DNA of 64,000 bases from Anopheles merus. Taxonomy: Eukaryota; Arthropoda; Insecta; Diptera; Culicidae. The DNA lies in the NCBI RefSeq assembly GCF_017562075.2, contig NC_054083.1, forward strand, positions 5,191,948-5,255,947. The letters are read 5' to 3'. The translations under genes and the position numbers were made by a program. This document shows, piece after piece, positions 11,861 through 21,179 of the stretch. The notes beneath the pieces are model-generated. The model had not been told where the DNA came from, did not search any database, and saw only the letters and a list, made by a program, of their open reading frames with translations. Numbering within the stretch: the first letter of the stretch is position 1; every line of letters begins with the position of its first letter.

Positions 11861-11863
11861 TAA

Positions 11864-12390
11864 CCTTTAAGTTGGCAACCGGATACCCGGGTATTTTTTT
11901 CAACTTCGAACTGCAATAACTTTTGATTCATTGCTTTTATTCACCTGAAATTTTCCTTAGTCTCTCAACTTTTAATTTATGATTTTTTGATGCATAAATT
12001 GTAATTTTAAACAGCCTGTAAGTATTTTATTTTGATTTTTTTTAAACTTTACCACGTAAGTTGGCAACCAGCATACCCGGGTATTCCATACATTTTGTAT
12101 GGAGAATGACGTTTCTCTTCTTCCTCTTTTCGTATTGTGCTTATTTTCGAGTCAAATTCAAGCGATTCCAAATTTCAATTTGAACGTTATTTTTATAATA
12201 AAATGAAAAAACTTAATAAATAAATGAAATAGAAGAGAATATCTGGTCGGCATTACTTGCTTACAGCATTAAAATATAGAAAGCATTGTTTACCTATGAA
12301 AATCGTCACTTTTTTGCATCAAAACGTGTGGAATACCCGGGTATGCCGGTTGCCAACTTACGTGTGTAAATCTGGTTGCCAACTCTACGG
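11864..12390. mobile_element. TTAA-flanked element with nested inverted repeats
   Basis: TTAA occurs at 11860-11863 and 12391-12394. Inside are inverted ends resembling each other (AAGTTGGCAACCGGAT on the left; its imperfect complement near 12370-12385). An inner, better inverted pair spans 12053-12364: CACGTAAGTTGGCAACCRGC followed by ATACCCGGGTATTCC on both arms. The motif AAGTTGGCAACC therefore appears four times and the palindrome ATACCCGGGTAT three times. TTAA flanks suggest a piggyBac-type non-autonomous element, possibly one copy inside another. Confidence 0.6.
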
Positions 12391-12394
12391 TTAA

Positions 12395-13071
12395 TAGATT
12401 TATGATTAAGTTCTTTTTACACGTAGTCAATTTTCTGGAAGCGCCCTCTACCTTACGCTAGGCGAACTAAGGCTGACGCTTGCCGTAACAGACCTCAAGA
12501 CGGCCGTACGCGGATCCTTATGAAACTTCACACAGGCCGTACAGGCCCGAAAAAATTGTGCACAGGACTTAATAGTCGTTTACAGCTCCTCAGAAAGTCC
12601 ACTGCATGAGAAGTGAAACTCAGAGTTGCACCAATCCTGACACTTCACAACGCGATCAGCAGCTACGATATCATTGGCAGAGGCGGAACATATACCGGCC
12701 ATTGTTCGTGGTACAGTGAATGTTGAAGCGATGTTTTGATTGCAGGCCAGGAATCGTTCCCAGGTGATTGTAGGTGGGTAATCTGATTGTAAATGAAAAC
12801 CAGGTTCTTGGATCCACTGCGCAAGCAGACAGGTTGTGCAGGAAATGTGTTTTCACTGAATATTATTGAAAACTTTCCGGAGCGCAAAGAATCTTCGACC
12901 AGACACAAGGCGTTTGACGTTTGACGTGATCTATCCTTTAGTTTGGTCTGCTAATTATAAAGATTTCCGTAGCAGATGAAGTGCACAGATTGAAACCAGC
13001 GGTTCGATTCGAGCTTTGCATTTATCATGACTCTTCTCTTAATACTCCTTTTATATTTTTTTTTCTTACAG
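12395..13071 (+). other. Presumed K2P intron, no recognised feature
   Basis: I see no ORF or repeat here beyond ordinary sequence. The stretch ends in a strong splice acceptor with a long pyrimidine run, TTTTTTTTTCTTACAG, at 13056-13071. No exon for the first pore helix (TxGYG) is visible anywhere upstream in the window on this strand. Confidence 0.4.
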
Positions 13072-14156
13072 GTTTTAGCGGCATTTCTCCACGAACTCAA
13101 TGGGGACGTGTAGCTGCATTGATCTATGCACTTTTTGGTATACCCATCATACTACTATACCTTTCAGCCATTGGGGAAGGCTTATCGAGCGGTATGCGAT
13201 GTCTCTTTCGTCGGCTACGACCCAACCGTTCTCCTTCTGGGAGTACCAAGAATAGCAACAGCAGCAATTCAAGCGTTGGCAGTGTCAGCGTTCCCATGAG
13301 CAGCAAAGCAACCGTAGCCGAGCTGCAGAAAAGGTCGCAACAACAGAGCTACCATCAATCCTGGAACCACGGTGGCACTACCATTCATGATCCCTGCGCA
13401 TACGCCCTCAACGCTCACGGTTTGCGTGGGGGGATGGCTACAAACAGTAAAATGCACTCCCAGTCCGTTGTACCAATATCGATCTGCATTATGATATTGA
13501 TTTGTTATATTACCCTCGGGGCGGTACTGTTTCATAAACTGCAGCCTTGGGGAGTTTTAGAGAGTCTTTACTTTTGTTTCACCTCCCTTGGTACTATCGG
13601 ATTTGGCGATCTCATGCCAAAAGGCACTGTTGCACAATACGCAGCATCAGCATACATCATTATTGGCATGGCTGTCGTGGCGATGTGCTTCAGTCTCATT
13701 CAAACAGAGCTCATTATTTGGTTGAAGAAGTTCACTATCCCCGAATCACTTCCTACATCCACGGAGGATTTGGCTCTCGTCTCAGTAGCTATGACACCGA
13801 TAAAATCTTGACAAAGACCAAATGATCTCATTCCCAACGAATACAACTCTCTTCCGCGCCGTTCTAGCGCATTTCATCGCAACACTCCGGCACGACGCTC
13901 TGCTGGTATTATGGAGAATCATATGGAATATTTCGTACCTCGAAGCGTAAGTGAATTCAATCTGTCGGGTGTAGGTGATCTGGCGCTTCCTCCAGCTAAA
14001 CGCAACCTGTCTACGCAACACGCAGCTAGCTCAACCATGCTAGCCGCACCAAAGCCACGAGAGAAAATGGTAACGTTTGAGGACGAATCAAAATTTGTGC
14101 ATGGCTTGCCTACCACACCGAGAAAGCCGACCCTGACCAACGATGTGTTCATGTGA
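13072..14156 (+). CDS. Two-pore-domain (K2P) potassium channel, last coding exon, with candidate UGA readthrough
   Basis: This is part of a background potassium leak channel of the plasma membrane. The exon begins after an acceptor at 13070-13071 in phase 1. It encodes the sequence just after the first pore (GFSGISPRTQWGRVAAL), then M2 (LIYALFGIPIILLYLS), a long Ser/Asn/Gln-rich cytoplasmic loop (about 13190-13450), M3 (ISICIMILICYITLGAVLF), the second selectivity filter TIGFGD at 13593-13610 and M4 (AYIIIGMAVVAMCFSLIQ). M1 and pore 1 are encoded upstream, outside the recognisable sequence. The frame meets UGA at 13809-13811 (context UCU UGA CAA). It stays open for 114 more codons with protein-like content (DLIPNEYNSLPRR, EKMVTFEDESKFVHGLP) to UGA 14154-14156. 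Either UGA-C readthrough, an alternative splice or a recent nonsense mutation explains this. The family is certain; the subfamily is not assigned. Confidence 0.9.
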
Positions 14157-14828
14157 CGTGACGGGACCGGTAATGGTGAGACGCCTCCGTCGAACCAGTA
14201 TCCTAATGATGTAATTAAGGTTTGATATTGTAAGAAAACCATGATCGCTTTGCCTGCTTTTAATTTATTTAACTCATAATTACCAAAAGCTTGTTTTCGC
14301 AACTCAAATGGCGAACGCAATCAGATCGATAAAACGGCAAGTGAATGTATATCACGTGTGAATAGAGACATGATGAATGTTTTAATAATCCCAATCATCC
14401 AAATGATGTTTGATATGCTTCATATTCTTTTTTCCATGCAAAATAACGCTATAGAAGTTTGCAAATTTATCCAAAAGACCAACCATTCCGATAACATCTC
14501 ATGCGATACATTAAGAATGAACGGGTCTACAATATTAGGTTCATTGAGGAGGTAAAACTCGTGCCAAATATTACGTGCAAAGTAGGTAGAAAATAAGTGA
14601 GTGAGACTAAACAAGCATTCCTTGAATAGTGACATTCATTGAATATGAAGTGAACGAAAATCTGTACTGCACTATCATAACTGATTGAACCCCGTTAATA
14701 ACGTCGATCAAAACTGTACATATTTTGTTGTAAAATTGTGAGGCCAATAAAAACCAAATTTACATAGATAAATATGCTGGTACTATAATTGTCGAAACTT
14801 GAAGAAATACTTAGACGCTATAATGCCT
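14157..14828 (+). other. K2P 3' untranslated region and flank
   Basis: AT-rich with no coding sequence. A canonical AATAAA at 14746-14751, in GGCCAATAAAAACC, about 590 bases after the second stop codon, is the likely polyadenylation signal. Confidence 0.6.
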
Positions 14829-14926
14829 TGTCTCGTAGTACAGTCGTCAACTGGTACGACTTAACAACATGCCCGTCATGGGTTCAATCCTCAAATGGAC
14901 CGTGTAGCCATATGTAGGACTGACTG
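14829..14926 (+). mobile_element. 3'-truncated SINE200-like copy
   Basis: It contains the same tRNA-like head (TAGTACAGTCGTCAACTGGT, then GGGTTCAATCC) as the other SINEs. It is in plus orientation and breaks off after GGACTGACT. Confidence 0.8.
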
Positions 14927-15022
14927 TGGCGCGTTAAACGGTGGGTGGACTGGGCTGTCGCCAGGGGCCCCGTCATTGTGGATGTTCGACTTCGTATCGA
15001 TTCTCGATCGATTCTACCTACC

Positions 15023-15959
15023 CAAGATCTATTAAGGAGAACAGGTCGATGCAAAGCCCGTTGCTAGGTTGCCATTTTCAGCTCGCTTTTGACAGTTTCA
15101 TGAAAAAGTGTTTACAAACAAACGGCTAATAGTTAACGCGCAAAAGTGTACGAATTTACTATTAGGAAGGTTATATTGGTTAAATTTCTTGCGGTCAATC
15201 ACTTCTGGACAATAAAGGAGGAGTAATTGCAGTCTACTCTGTATTCAGAAACATTGATAACCTTTTTCATTGTTTGCCATTCCGTGACCACAAACCACTA
15301 CCGTTTGCAAAGGTCCTGCTGGAAAAAACGAAATGTTTAACATGTTCAACTGGGTTAAAGAAGTCCTTTTTACTTTCAATTGAACACTGAGAGTAAAATG
15401 AAACATCCAATCGACACACACTGGTACAATATGCATACCGTCATTTACTTATAACCCGGCTACGAATGATAAAAGAGATCCTTGGATTATATCAGTCATG
15501 TAATATTCTAATTTGTTTCTAATTCTTCAAATATTCTACCAGGAATTGAATGTAAAATGCTGAACAAAACTCTCATTCACTCCATAGCAACGTCCATCGC
15601 TAAACATAAACAATGTTGACTTTAACTGTCAAAATTTTCCCATGGCTTTCTGTCAATTTACTCTAACCGTATTAATACACGATGCGCAATCTCAGATTGC
15701 GCATATATTCGTTTTATCAAAATATATGTCATTTCCCGTAGCAAACCCTGAGCTATAAACGTCATTTCCATACAATTTCAGATTGCGCCAAGATTGCGCA
15801 TAAATTTTCAAGATTATATGTCCGAGATATATAATTTTTTTTTGACAGATAAATATATCAAACCGACCCGTTTGACAGATAAATATATGCGCAATCTGCG
15901 ATTGCGCATCGTCTATTGCTACGGTAAGCGCTTCGACCTGTTCTCTTTCAAGGACCTTG
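15023..15959 (+). mobile_element. hAT-like MITE, family A, copy 1
   Basis: Ends are CAAGATCTATTAAGGAGAAC on the left and the complement of CAAGGTCCTTGAAAGAGAAC on the right; the inverted repeats run on through ACAGGTCGA. It is flanked by CTACCTACC on both sides (15014-15022 and 15960-15968). Without the 258-bp nested insertion the element is about 676 bp. Copies 2 and 3 are at 39151-39825 and 46441-47115. Eight-base target duplications on those copies point to the hAT superfamily. No coding sequence. Confidence 0.88.
15667..15924. mobile_element. 258-bp MITE nested in MITE A, TAA target
   Basis: Inverted ends are CCGTATTAATACACGATGCG and CCGTAGCAATAGACGATGCG (complement of the right end). 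Both continue into a palindromic GCGCAATCTCAGATTGCGC block. TAA is duplicated at 15664-15666 and 15925-15927. The uninterrupted site is visible in MITE A copies 2 and 3. A 3-bp TAA target suits PIF/Harbinger. Confidence 0.88.
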
Positions 15960-16429
15960 CTACCTACCCCTCCCCCCCCCCCCTCTGGATGGAACTCTTA
16001 CCATCTATTTCAAAAAGACTCATTTAATTCATTTTTCCCATCGCTTCACTCACTGTATTTTGTCGAGGGCCCCGACCCCCTGTGCAAAGCGACGGAAGAA
16101 ATCATTCCCTTTCGCGCATTTTCTCATGCCTTCTTTTTCCCTCCTACGGCAAATTTGTCGAGCAGCGTTTCGAGCTACCCGTCCCTGGCTCCGCTTCCTA
16201 CCCCTCGCCTGAGCGCGCTGTCGAAGGTTTGGATGTGTTGGTGCGTCAGACGTACAATCGCTGTCAGCCGTCGTCCGTGCTTTTTCCCTCCATAGCGCTA
16301 TCTCTTTCTCGCGTGCAGCCCAATTTTAAGACCGGTATTGGTACCGATAGAAAATGTAAACAAACGTCAACACAAATTCAACCAGTACTCATTCCTCCCG
16401 TGAAAAGTTTCCCGATAGAAAGAGCGAAA
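15960..16429 (+). other. Gene-free GC-rich flank with a C run
   Basis: Contains a C13 run near 15970-15983 and pyrimidine-rich sequence. ORFs here lack protein-like composition. It is probably the 5' flank of the following transposase gene. Confidence 0.4.
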
Positions 16430-19276
16430 ATGGTCTCGAATCAGGACAAGAAAAGTGGCTTGATGTCCCACGCAATTGCCCGGCTCTACAAGCAGTGTCT
16501 GGAGGAAGTGGAAAGGGAACTCCTCCTTGCCTAGCAGCCAGAACCTCCGACTGTGGGTAAGTGATCGGTGAACGGTGGTTATATGCTGAACGATGAATAT
16601 AGCGATCAGTGTTTAACAATGGTTTTCGTGGCTATATTTTAGATGACCGAGCGCGTGATGTGCAGTTTGAAGATGTTCCGATGCCCATGGAAGTGATCGG
16701 TAAGTAACGATCGTTATGCTGTATGCCGCTTATGTTGTGCTCTCATGTGTATCATGTGTTATGTTGCAGACGATGCTGCTCCGCTTAGCGAAAGCGGGGA
16801 GGAAGGTACGACCGACGCATGCAGCAGCGAGGATACAGACGTGGAGAATATCCAGGTCGAGGTGGAAATGCCAGACCATCCGTACGGAGATCTTTCGTAC
16901 GAAGATGGCTTGAGGATGTGGGCCCTGCAAACTGGACAAACTCATCGCAGTTTGAACCTTTTGCTGGGCCATTTGCGACATCACTTCCCCCAGAACAAAT
17001 TGCTCCGAGATGCACGGACGTTGATGACCACGCCTGTGTCCGGAGCACCGGAGACAGCCCTTACACCAATCGCAGGTGGGCAGCTGTGGTACCAGGGTGT
17101 GGAAAAATGCCTGCTTTCATATTTTAGGTAAGCATGTTTTAAATCTCATTTAACTCACAGTGCTCCTGGTCATGTGCTATTTTTTTTTTGTCTATTCCAA
17201 CGATTGTCAGCCAACCCAGGGTTCGAGTTTAACATTTTTGTGGATTGCCTACCCCTGTACAAGAGCAGTCGGACCCAATTTTGGCCGATTCTCATGCAGG
17301 CTCATAACGTTCCACATACTCCTGTAATGACGGTTGCGATATTCTGTGGCGAATCAAAACCGTTATTCGTCAAGGAGTTTTTGCAGCCGTTTGTGGACGA
17401 AATGAACAGACTGCATGTGACAGGTCTGACAATTAAATCCCGCTCTTACTGGGTGGAAGCGCGTGCAATAATTGCAGATGCTCCGGCACGAGCATTTATT
17501 AAAGGTATGTTGATAAAATGCACTATACAGGCGTCCCCCGAGTTACGACCCCCTCGAGTTACGACGATTCGCAGATACGACGATTTTGATTTTGACAGTT
17601 AAAAGTTGTCATTGACAAGAAATTGATGTATTTTTTTTGAATTTCTGGGCTGATAACCGTTATACACACATTTCCAAAGATTCCACAACTACCCGATCTT
17701 GAATATATGTATACTGTACGGCTTCTAAAATATAATTATTACATTATCGAACATTATTTTGAATAAAATACACGATATCATAGAGTCCAACTCTTCAACT
17801 TCGGTTATAAACTTTATATTCATAAATATTCAACATACGTCTTTTTCGACTTACGCCTTGCTTTGGGACATTTTTTCGGTCCCAAATACAGTCGTATCTC
17901 GGGGGACACCTGTATATAGTCAACGCTTTCAATACGACTAAACCGTTGTAACAAGAAATCTCTTGCAACGGGTTAGCGACTGGAGCGGCTAAAATACGTT
18001 ATGCGTTTGTCCACTTAACCTTTACAGTTATATGCGGTGAAACGAGTTATTTCTGATTTTTTTTGTGTATTTTTTTTCAGGTGTTAAATTGCATAATGCG
18101 TACAGCGCTTGCATGAAATGCACTATCGTTGGTGAGTTGGATGGACACCAGATGTACTTCCGGTATGGTGAACAATACCCGCCTCGGAACTACAAGGATT
18201 TTTGTGATGACAAATATCCAACACATGTCAACAACCCTACGCCCTTTACGAGTCTGTTAGGTTGCGATATCGTTGACGATTTTGTGTCAGCCAAAGACAT
18301 GCACTTAATATACAAGGGCGTAGAGGCAAAGTTGCTACATTTGTGGATAAATGGCTTCCCTGGCGTAACTTGTTACTTGCGACGTCGCCAGCAACGTGAA
18401 GTGTCGGCGCACTTGCGTCTGTTAAGGCTGCCTTCAGATTACCAACGTAAACTGCGCGACCTGCGATACATCCATCTCTGGAAAGCTTCGGAGTACAGGA
18501 TGTTTCTGCTGGTTGCCGGTTTCGTTGTTCTGAAGGATAGACTTAGCGATGCAGAGTACCAACACTTCATGTTGTTGATGATGGCTGTGACGTTTATATC
18601 CACCACATACCATCGCGCTACAAGGGAACTGGCTGATTCATATTTGCATAGGTTTGTGGCAGCCTATGGCGATCTGTACAGCCCGGTTCTCATGAATAGC
18701 AACGTGCATAACTTGCTGCACGTTTACAATGACGTTTGCACGTTCGATGGACTAAAAAACATATCAGCCTTCATTTTTGAGGCATTTTTGCATGACCTCA
18801 AAAAGTTGGTGCATTCCGGGAGGCACAGCCTGGTACAAGCGGTCCATCGTTTGCTGAAACTGCAACATGTCATTGTTGCCCAGCTTCAGCAAAACAAACC
18901 GGTGGACGAACCATCGGTGCGCACGGTTGGTGTCAACACCATAACGACCGTGCGGCAGGGCTTCGCGCTGCGAAAAAACTTTCGCGATCAATGGTTCATG
19001 ACCAACTCGAGCGAGGTGGTCCGTTACGAAACGGCCACAAAAACAGGCAAGGACGTTACGGTGCAGGGGTACGCGTTTTTCAAACAGGTGCCTGCCTTTA
19101 CGGAACCATGCCTTTCAACGGAGGCGAATATTTACTCTGCCAACATGGAAGATTTGAATAAGGGTGAACTGCAACACGACGCCAGCAGTACGCTGATGTG
19201 CAAGGTAGCTGCAGTGGAAACGGGACAGGAAGGGGTGTTAATGTTTGTGCCGTTGACACACACTTACATTTGCTAA
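16430..19276 (+). pseudogene. Intron-containing DNA transposase-like gene, inactivated
   Basis: Exons can be joined in phase 1: 16430-16556 (donor GTAAGTG), 16643-16700, 16770-about 17126, about 17211-17502 and 18081-19276. The protein resembles insect transposase-derived proteins with a DGLPLFKSS-type core. Here these blocks are visible: IFVDCLPLYKSSRTQFWPI, PVMTVAIFCGESKP, IADAPARAFIKG, KLHNAYSACMKC and DFVSAKDMHLIYKGVEAKLL. The conserved Asp residues in VDCLP, ADAPAR and KDMHL may be catalytic; this is an inference. Exon 1 has an in-frame UAG at 16532-16534, and the exon 3 to exon 4 junction is one base out of frame with the splice sites I can see. I therefore call it a pseudogene. AATAAA follows the UAA stop at 19279. 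The superfamily is uncertain (CACTA/Transposase_21-like is one possibility). Confidence 0.72.
17528..17912. mobile_element. 385-bp MITE in the transposase intron, TA target
   Basis: Ends are CAGGCGTCCCCCGAGTTACG and the complement of CAGGTGTCCCCCGAGATACG, flanked by TA at 17526-17527 and 17913-17914. The internal CGAGTTACGACGATTCGCAG-type blocks relate it to the elements at 35668 and 42258. Confidence 0.85.
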
Positions 19277-19590
19277 GAAATAAATTTAAAAAATATGCCT
19301 CTTCCCAAAACCCTGGTTAAGTGTTTCGGATCAGGAAGGTAAATAATGAGAAATTATCTTAGGTGCTGTGTGGCAGAATGCATTTTTTGTATTCATGAAT
19401 TCATATTGAATTAATTCATTAATTTAATAATAATTCAACTAAAAAACTAACAAAAAAAAACTAACTAAACTAACTAAGTACTAAACGAAACTAAACTTAA
19501 CTTTACTACCAACGCTATAAAAAAAACTTACACTAAACTAACCTAGATTATTATTATTATTTACATTATCCATTAGTTCTTTGTTTGAGT

Positions 19591-20522
19591 TCATTGAATT
19601 GATATTGTTGGATTTTGCAGGATACCGCAACACGAGTTGAAAAAAACTACAACGTATGCTGTCGTAATGGGCGCCTTCCAGGTCGCTGCGGCTTTGCGGA
19701 ACAGCTCGCATACGTTTGGAAAATGTGACATCGACACCTTCCTGTTTCGCCGAGACCACCGGCAACGCGAAATAAAGCCACTGTCGAAAAAAAGATCCCA
19801 CCGTTTGGTGGGATCCGTGGCCATCACCTCGTTCTGCAACCATGCCAGGCAGTTCTTAGCATGTTGCTTGTCGGTCAACTTCTGCTCCATGTTTTTCAGC
19901 TCCTCCTCTGGCCGTATGGGCTGCAGCGTGAAACCGTCCGTCGCTGGAAGCACGTAACCGTCTGGATCGGCACATACGATTTTCTGCAATTTGTTTAGTG
20001 TCAGCTCGGTAGCCATGGCGGTCTTCCGAGTGACCGTCACTTCCTTTTTCAGGTTAACTATTTCCGCGGCGAGTTCGTCGAAGGGGCGGTTTATTGTAGC
20101 TGACAGCTCGGTTATCACCTGCAGCACATCGGTCAGAGGAGGAGCAACGGCAGGAGCATCCGTTGCAACGACAGCAGAAACTGTTGCAGGAACTCCGGCT
20201 TTGGCAGGGACGACGGTAGGGCGGCGCAGAATTTTGTTCTCGACTGTAGCTTTGGTCTCGGGAAGCGAGGCTGGAATGGTGTTGTTGGCGGTGGCGTTGA
20301 CGGTGGTATAGACGGTGGTGTTGGCGGTAGTGTTGGCGGTGGTACGGACGGTGGCGTTGGCGGTGGTACGGACGGTGGTGTTGGCGGTAGTGTTGGCGGT
20401 GGTACGGACGATGGCGTTGGCGGTGGTACGGACGGTGGAGTTGGCGGTGGTACGGACGGTGGTGTTGGCGGTAGTGTTGGCGGTGGTACGGACGGTGGTG
20501 TTGGCGGTAGTGTTGGCGGTAA
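19591..20522 (-). CDS. DUF4806-like protein gene, partial, convergent with the transposase
   Basis: The minus-strand frame reads from a Thr/Ala/Asn/Val-rich repeat (TANTTVRT units, 20282-20520) through a linker (PETKATVENKILRRP) and a Leu/Lys-rich possible coiled coil (LQVITELSATINRPFDELAA). It ends in a domain (PIRPEEELKNMEQKL, NCLAWLQNEV, RWDLFFDSGFI, CELFRKAA) that resembles DUF4806 from memory of that family. I could not fix the start: the only nearby ATG (about 20546) is in the neighbouring frame, so either an intron or a frame slip in the repeat is needed. The gene lies tail to tail with the transposase, only about 310 bases apart. It may be the second gene of one transposon; this is an inference. 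Confidence 0.55.
20282..20521. repeat. Coding minisatellite with 12-bp unit
   Basis: Alternating GTGTTGGCGGTR and GTACGGACGGTG type 12-base units, spaced 24 or 36 bases. Unit length is a multiple of three, so copy-number change keeps the minus-strand reading frame (TTAN/TTVR peptide units). Confidence 0.85.
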
Positions 20523-20529
20523 AAACTCG

Positions 20530-21129
20530 AGACAGATTTAGGCATATTTTTAAAAAAATATTTTATTGCCACTATACACTGTGCTACATGATGCTTAGAA
20601 GGTCGTTGAAGCATCAAACATGTTCAAATTAAAAAAAATATTAGATTAGTGTTAGACGTTCTCCTACGCTTGTTTTAAATAGGCTTCTTCACCCTCGATT
20701 GGCACGGGCATCGAATGGTCTCATCAGCAGCGGCACGAAATAAAATAAACCATCAATACACCAATAACACTTCGAATCCCAATCCAGCTTCTCCCACAGC
20801 GTCTGAAGGTCACACACAAATAATGAATGCTAACACCCACCAATAACAATACATAACCGCAATGCACATATGAGTATCAACGTATACACCACAACAACCA
20901 ATCAGCTGGCGGCGGAAGGCACGGGCAGAAGCGCCGCAAGTACAAGTAAGGTAAGGCAGGGTGAGGAAGGGAGAAGAAGCGGACGAAAAAATGGGCGCCA
21001 ATATTTTTAAATTTTTTGACCGTTTTTTTTGCTCCGCCGCCATAAATAGTTCGTCCATTTCGCCAACAGATGGCGCTAAACTTGCTCGACCCAGCGCAGG
21101 AATCGCTGAAGTCCAGCGCGGGAGACCAG
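20530..21129. other. No gene recognised
   Basis: AT-rich then GC-rich sequence downstream of the minisatellite. An AATAAA lies near 20742. I see no convincing ORF and no clear inverted end matching the far side of the transposase gene. Confidence 0.35.
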
Positions 21130-21161
21130 CCAAAATCTGCGCTGGCCAGCACAGATTTTGG
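21130..21161. repeat. 32-bp near-perfect palindrome in a cluster of GCGCTGG inversions
   Basis: CCAAAATCTG and CAGATTTTGG arms flank GCTGGCCAGC, with one mismatched pair. It is enclosed by another inverted pair, CCAGCGCAGGAA at about 21091 and TTCCTGCGCTGG at about 21166. Confidence 0.7.
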
Positions 21162-21179
21162 TACATTTCCTGCGCTGGA

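Noticed and set aside
13744..13866. An intron in the K2P exon removing the UGA
   Set aside because: GT and AG dinucleotides exist (for example a weak CTAG near 13866), but no good donor. The sequence between UGA and the next Met remains open and protein-like, so readthrough or a nonsense change fits better. RNA data could overturn this.
16082..16429. Upstream extension of the first transposase frame to 16082
   Set aside because: The extension is pyrimidine-rich with no similarity to the protein. The ATG at 16430, followed by an acidic/basic N-terminus, is a better start.
20054..20617. 187-codon minus-strand His/Arg/Tyr repeat protein
   Set aside because: It is the out-of-phase reading of the 12-bp minisatellite. 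The Thr/Ala/Asn frame joins directly to a plausible domain, whereas this frame runs into low-complexity Cys/Ser sequence.
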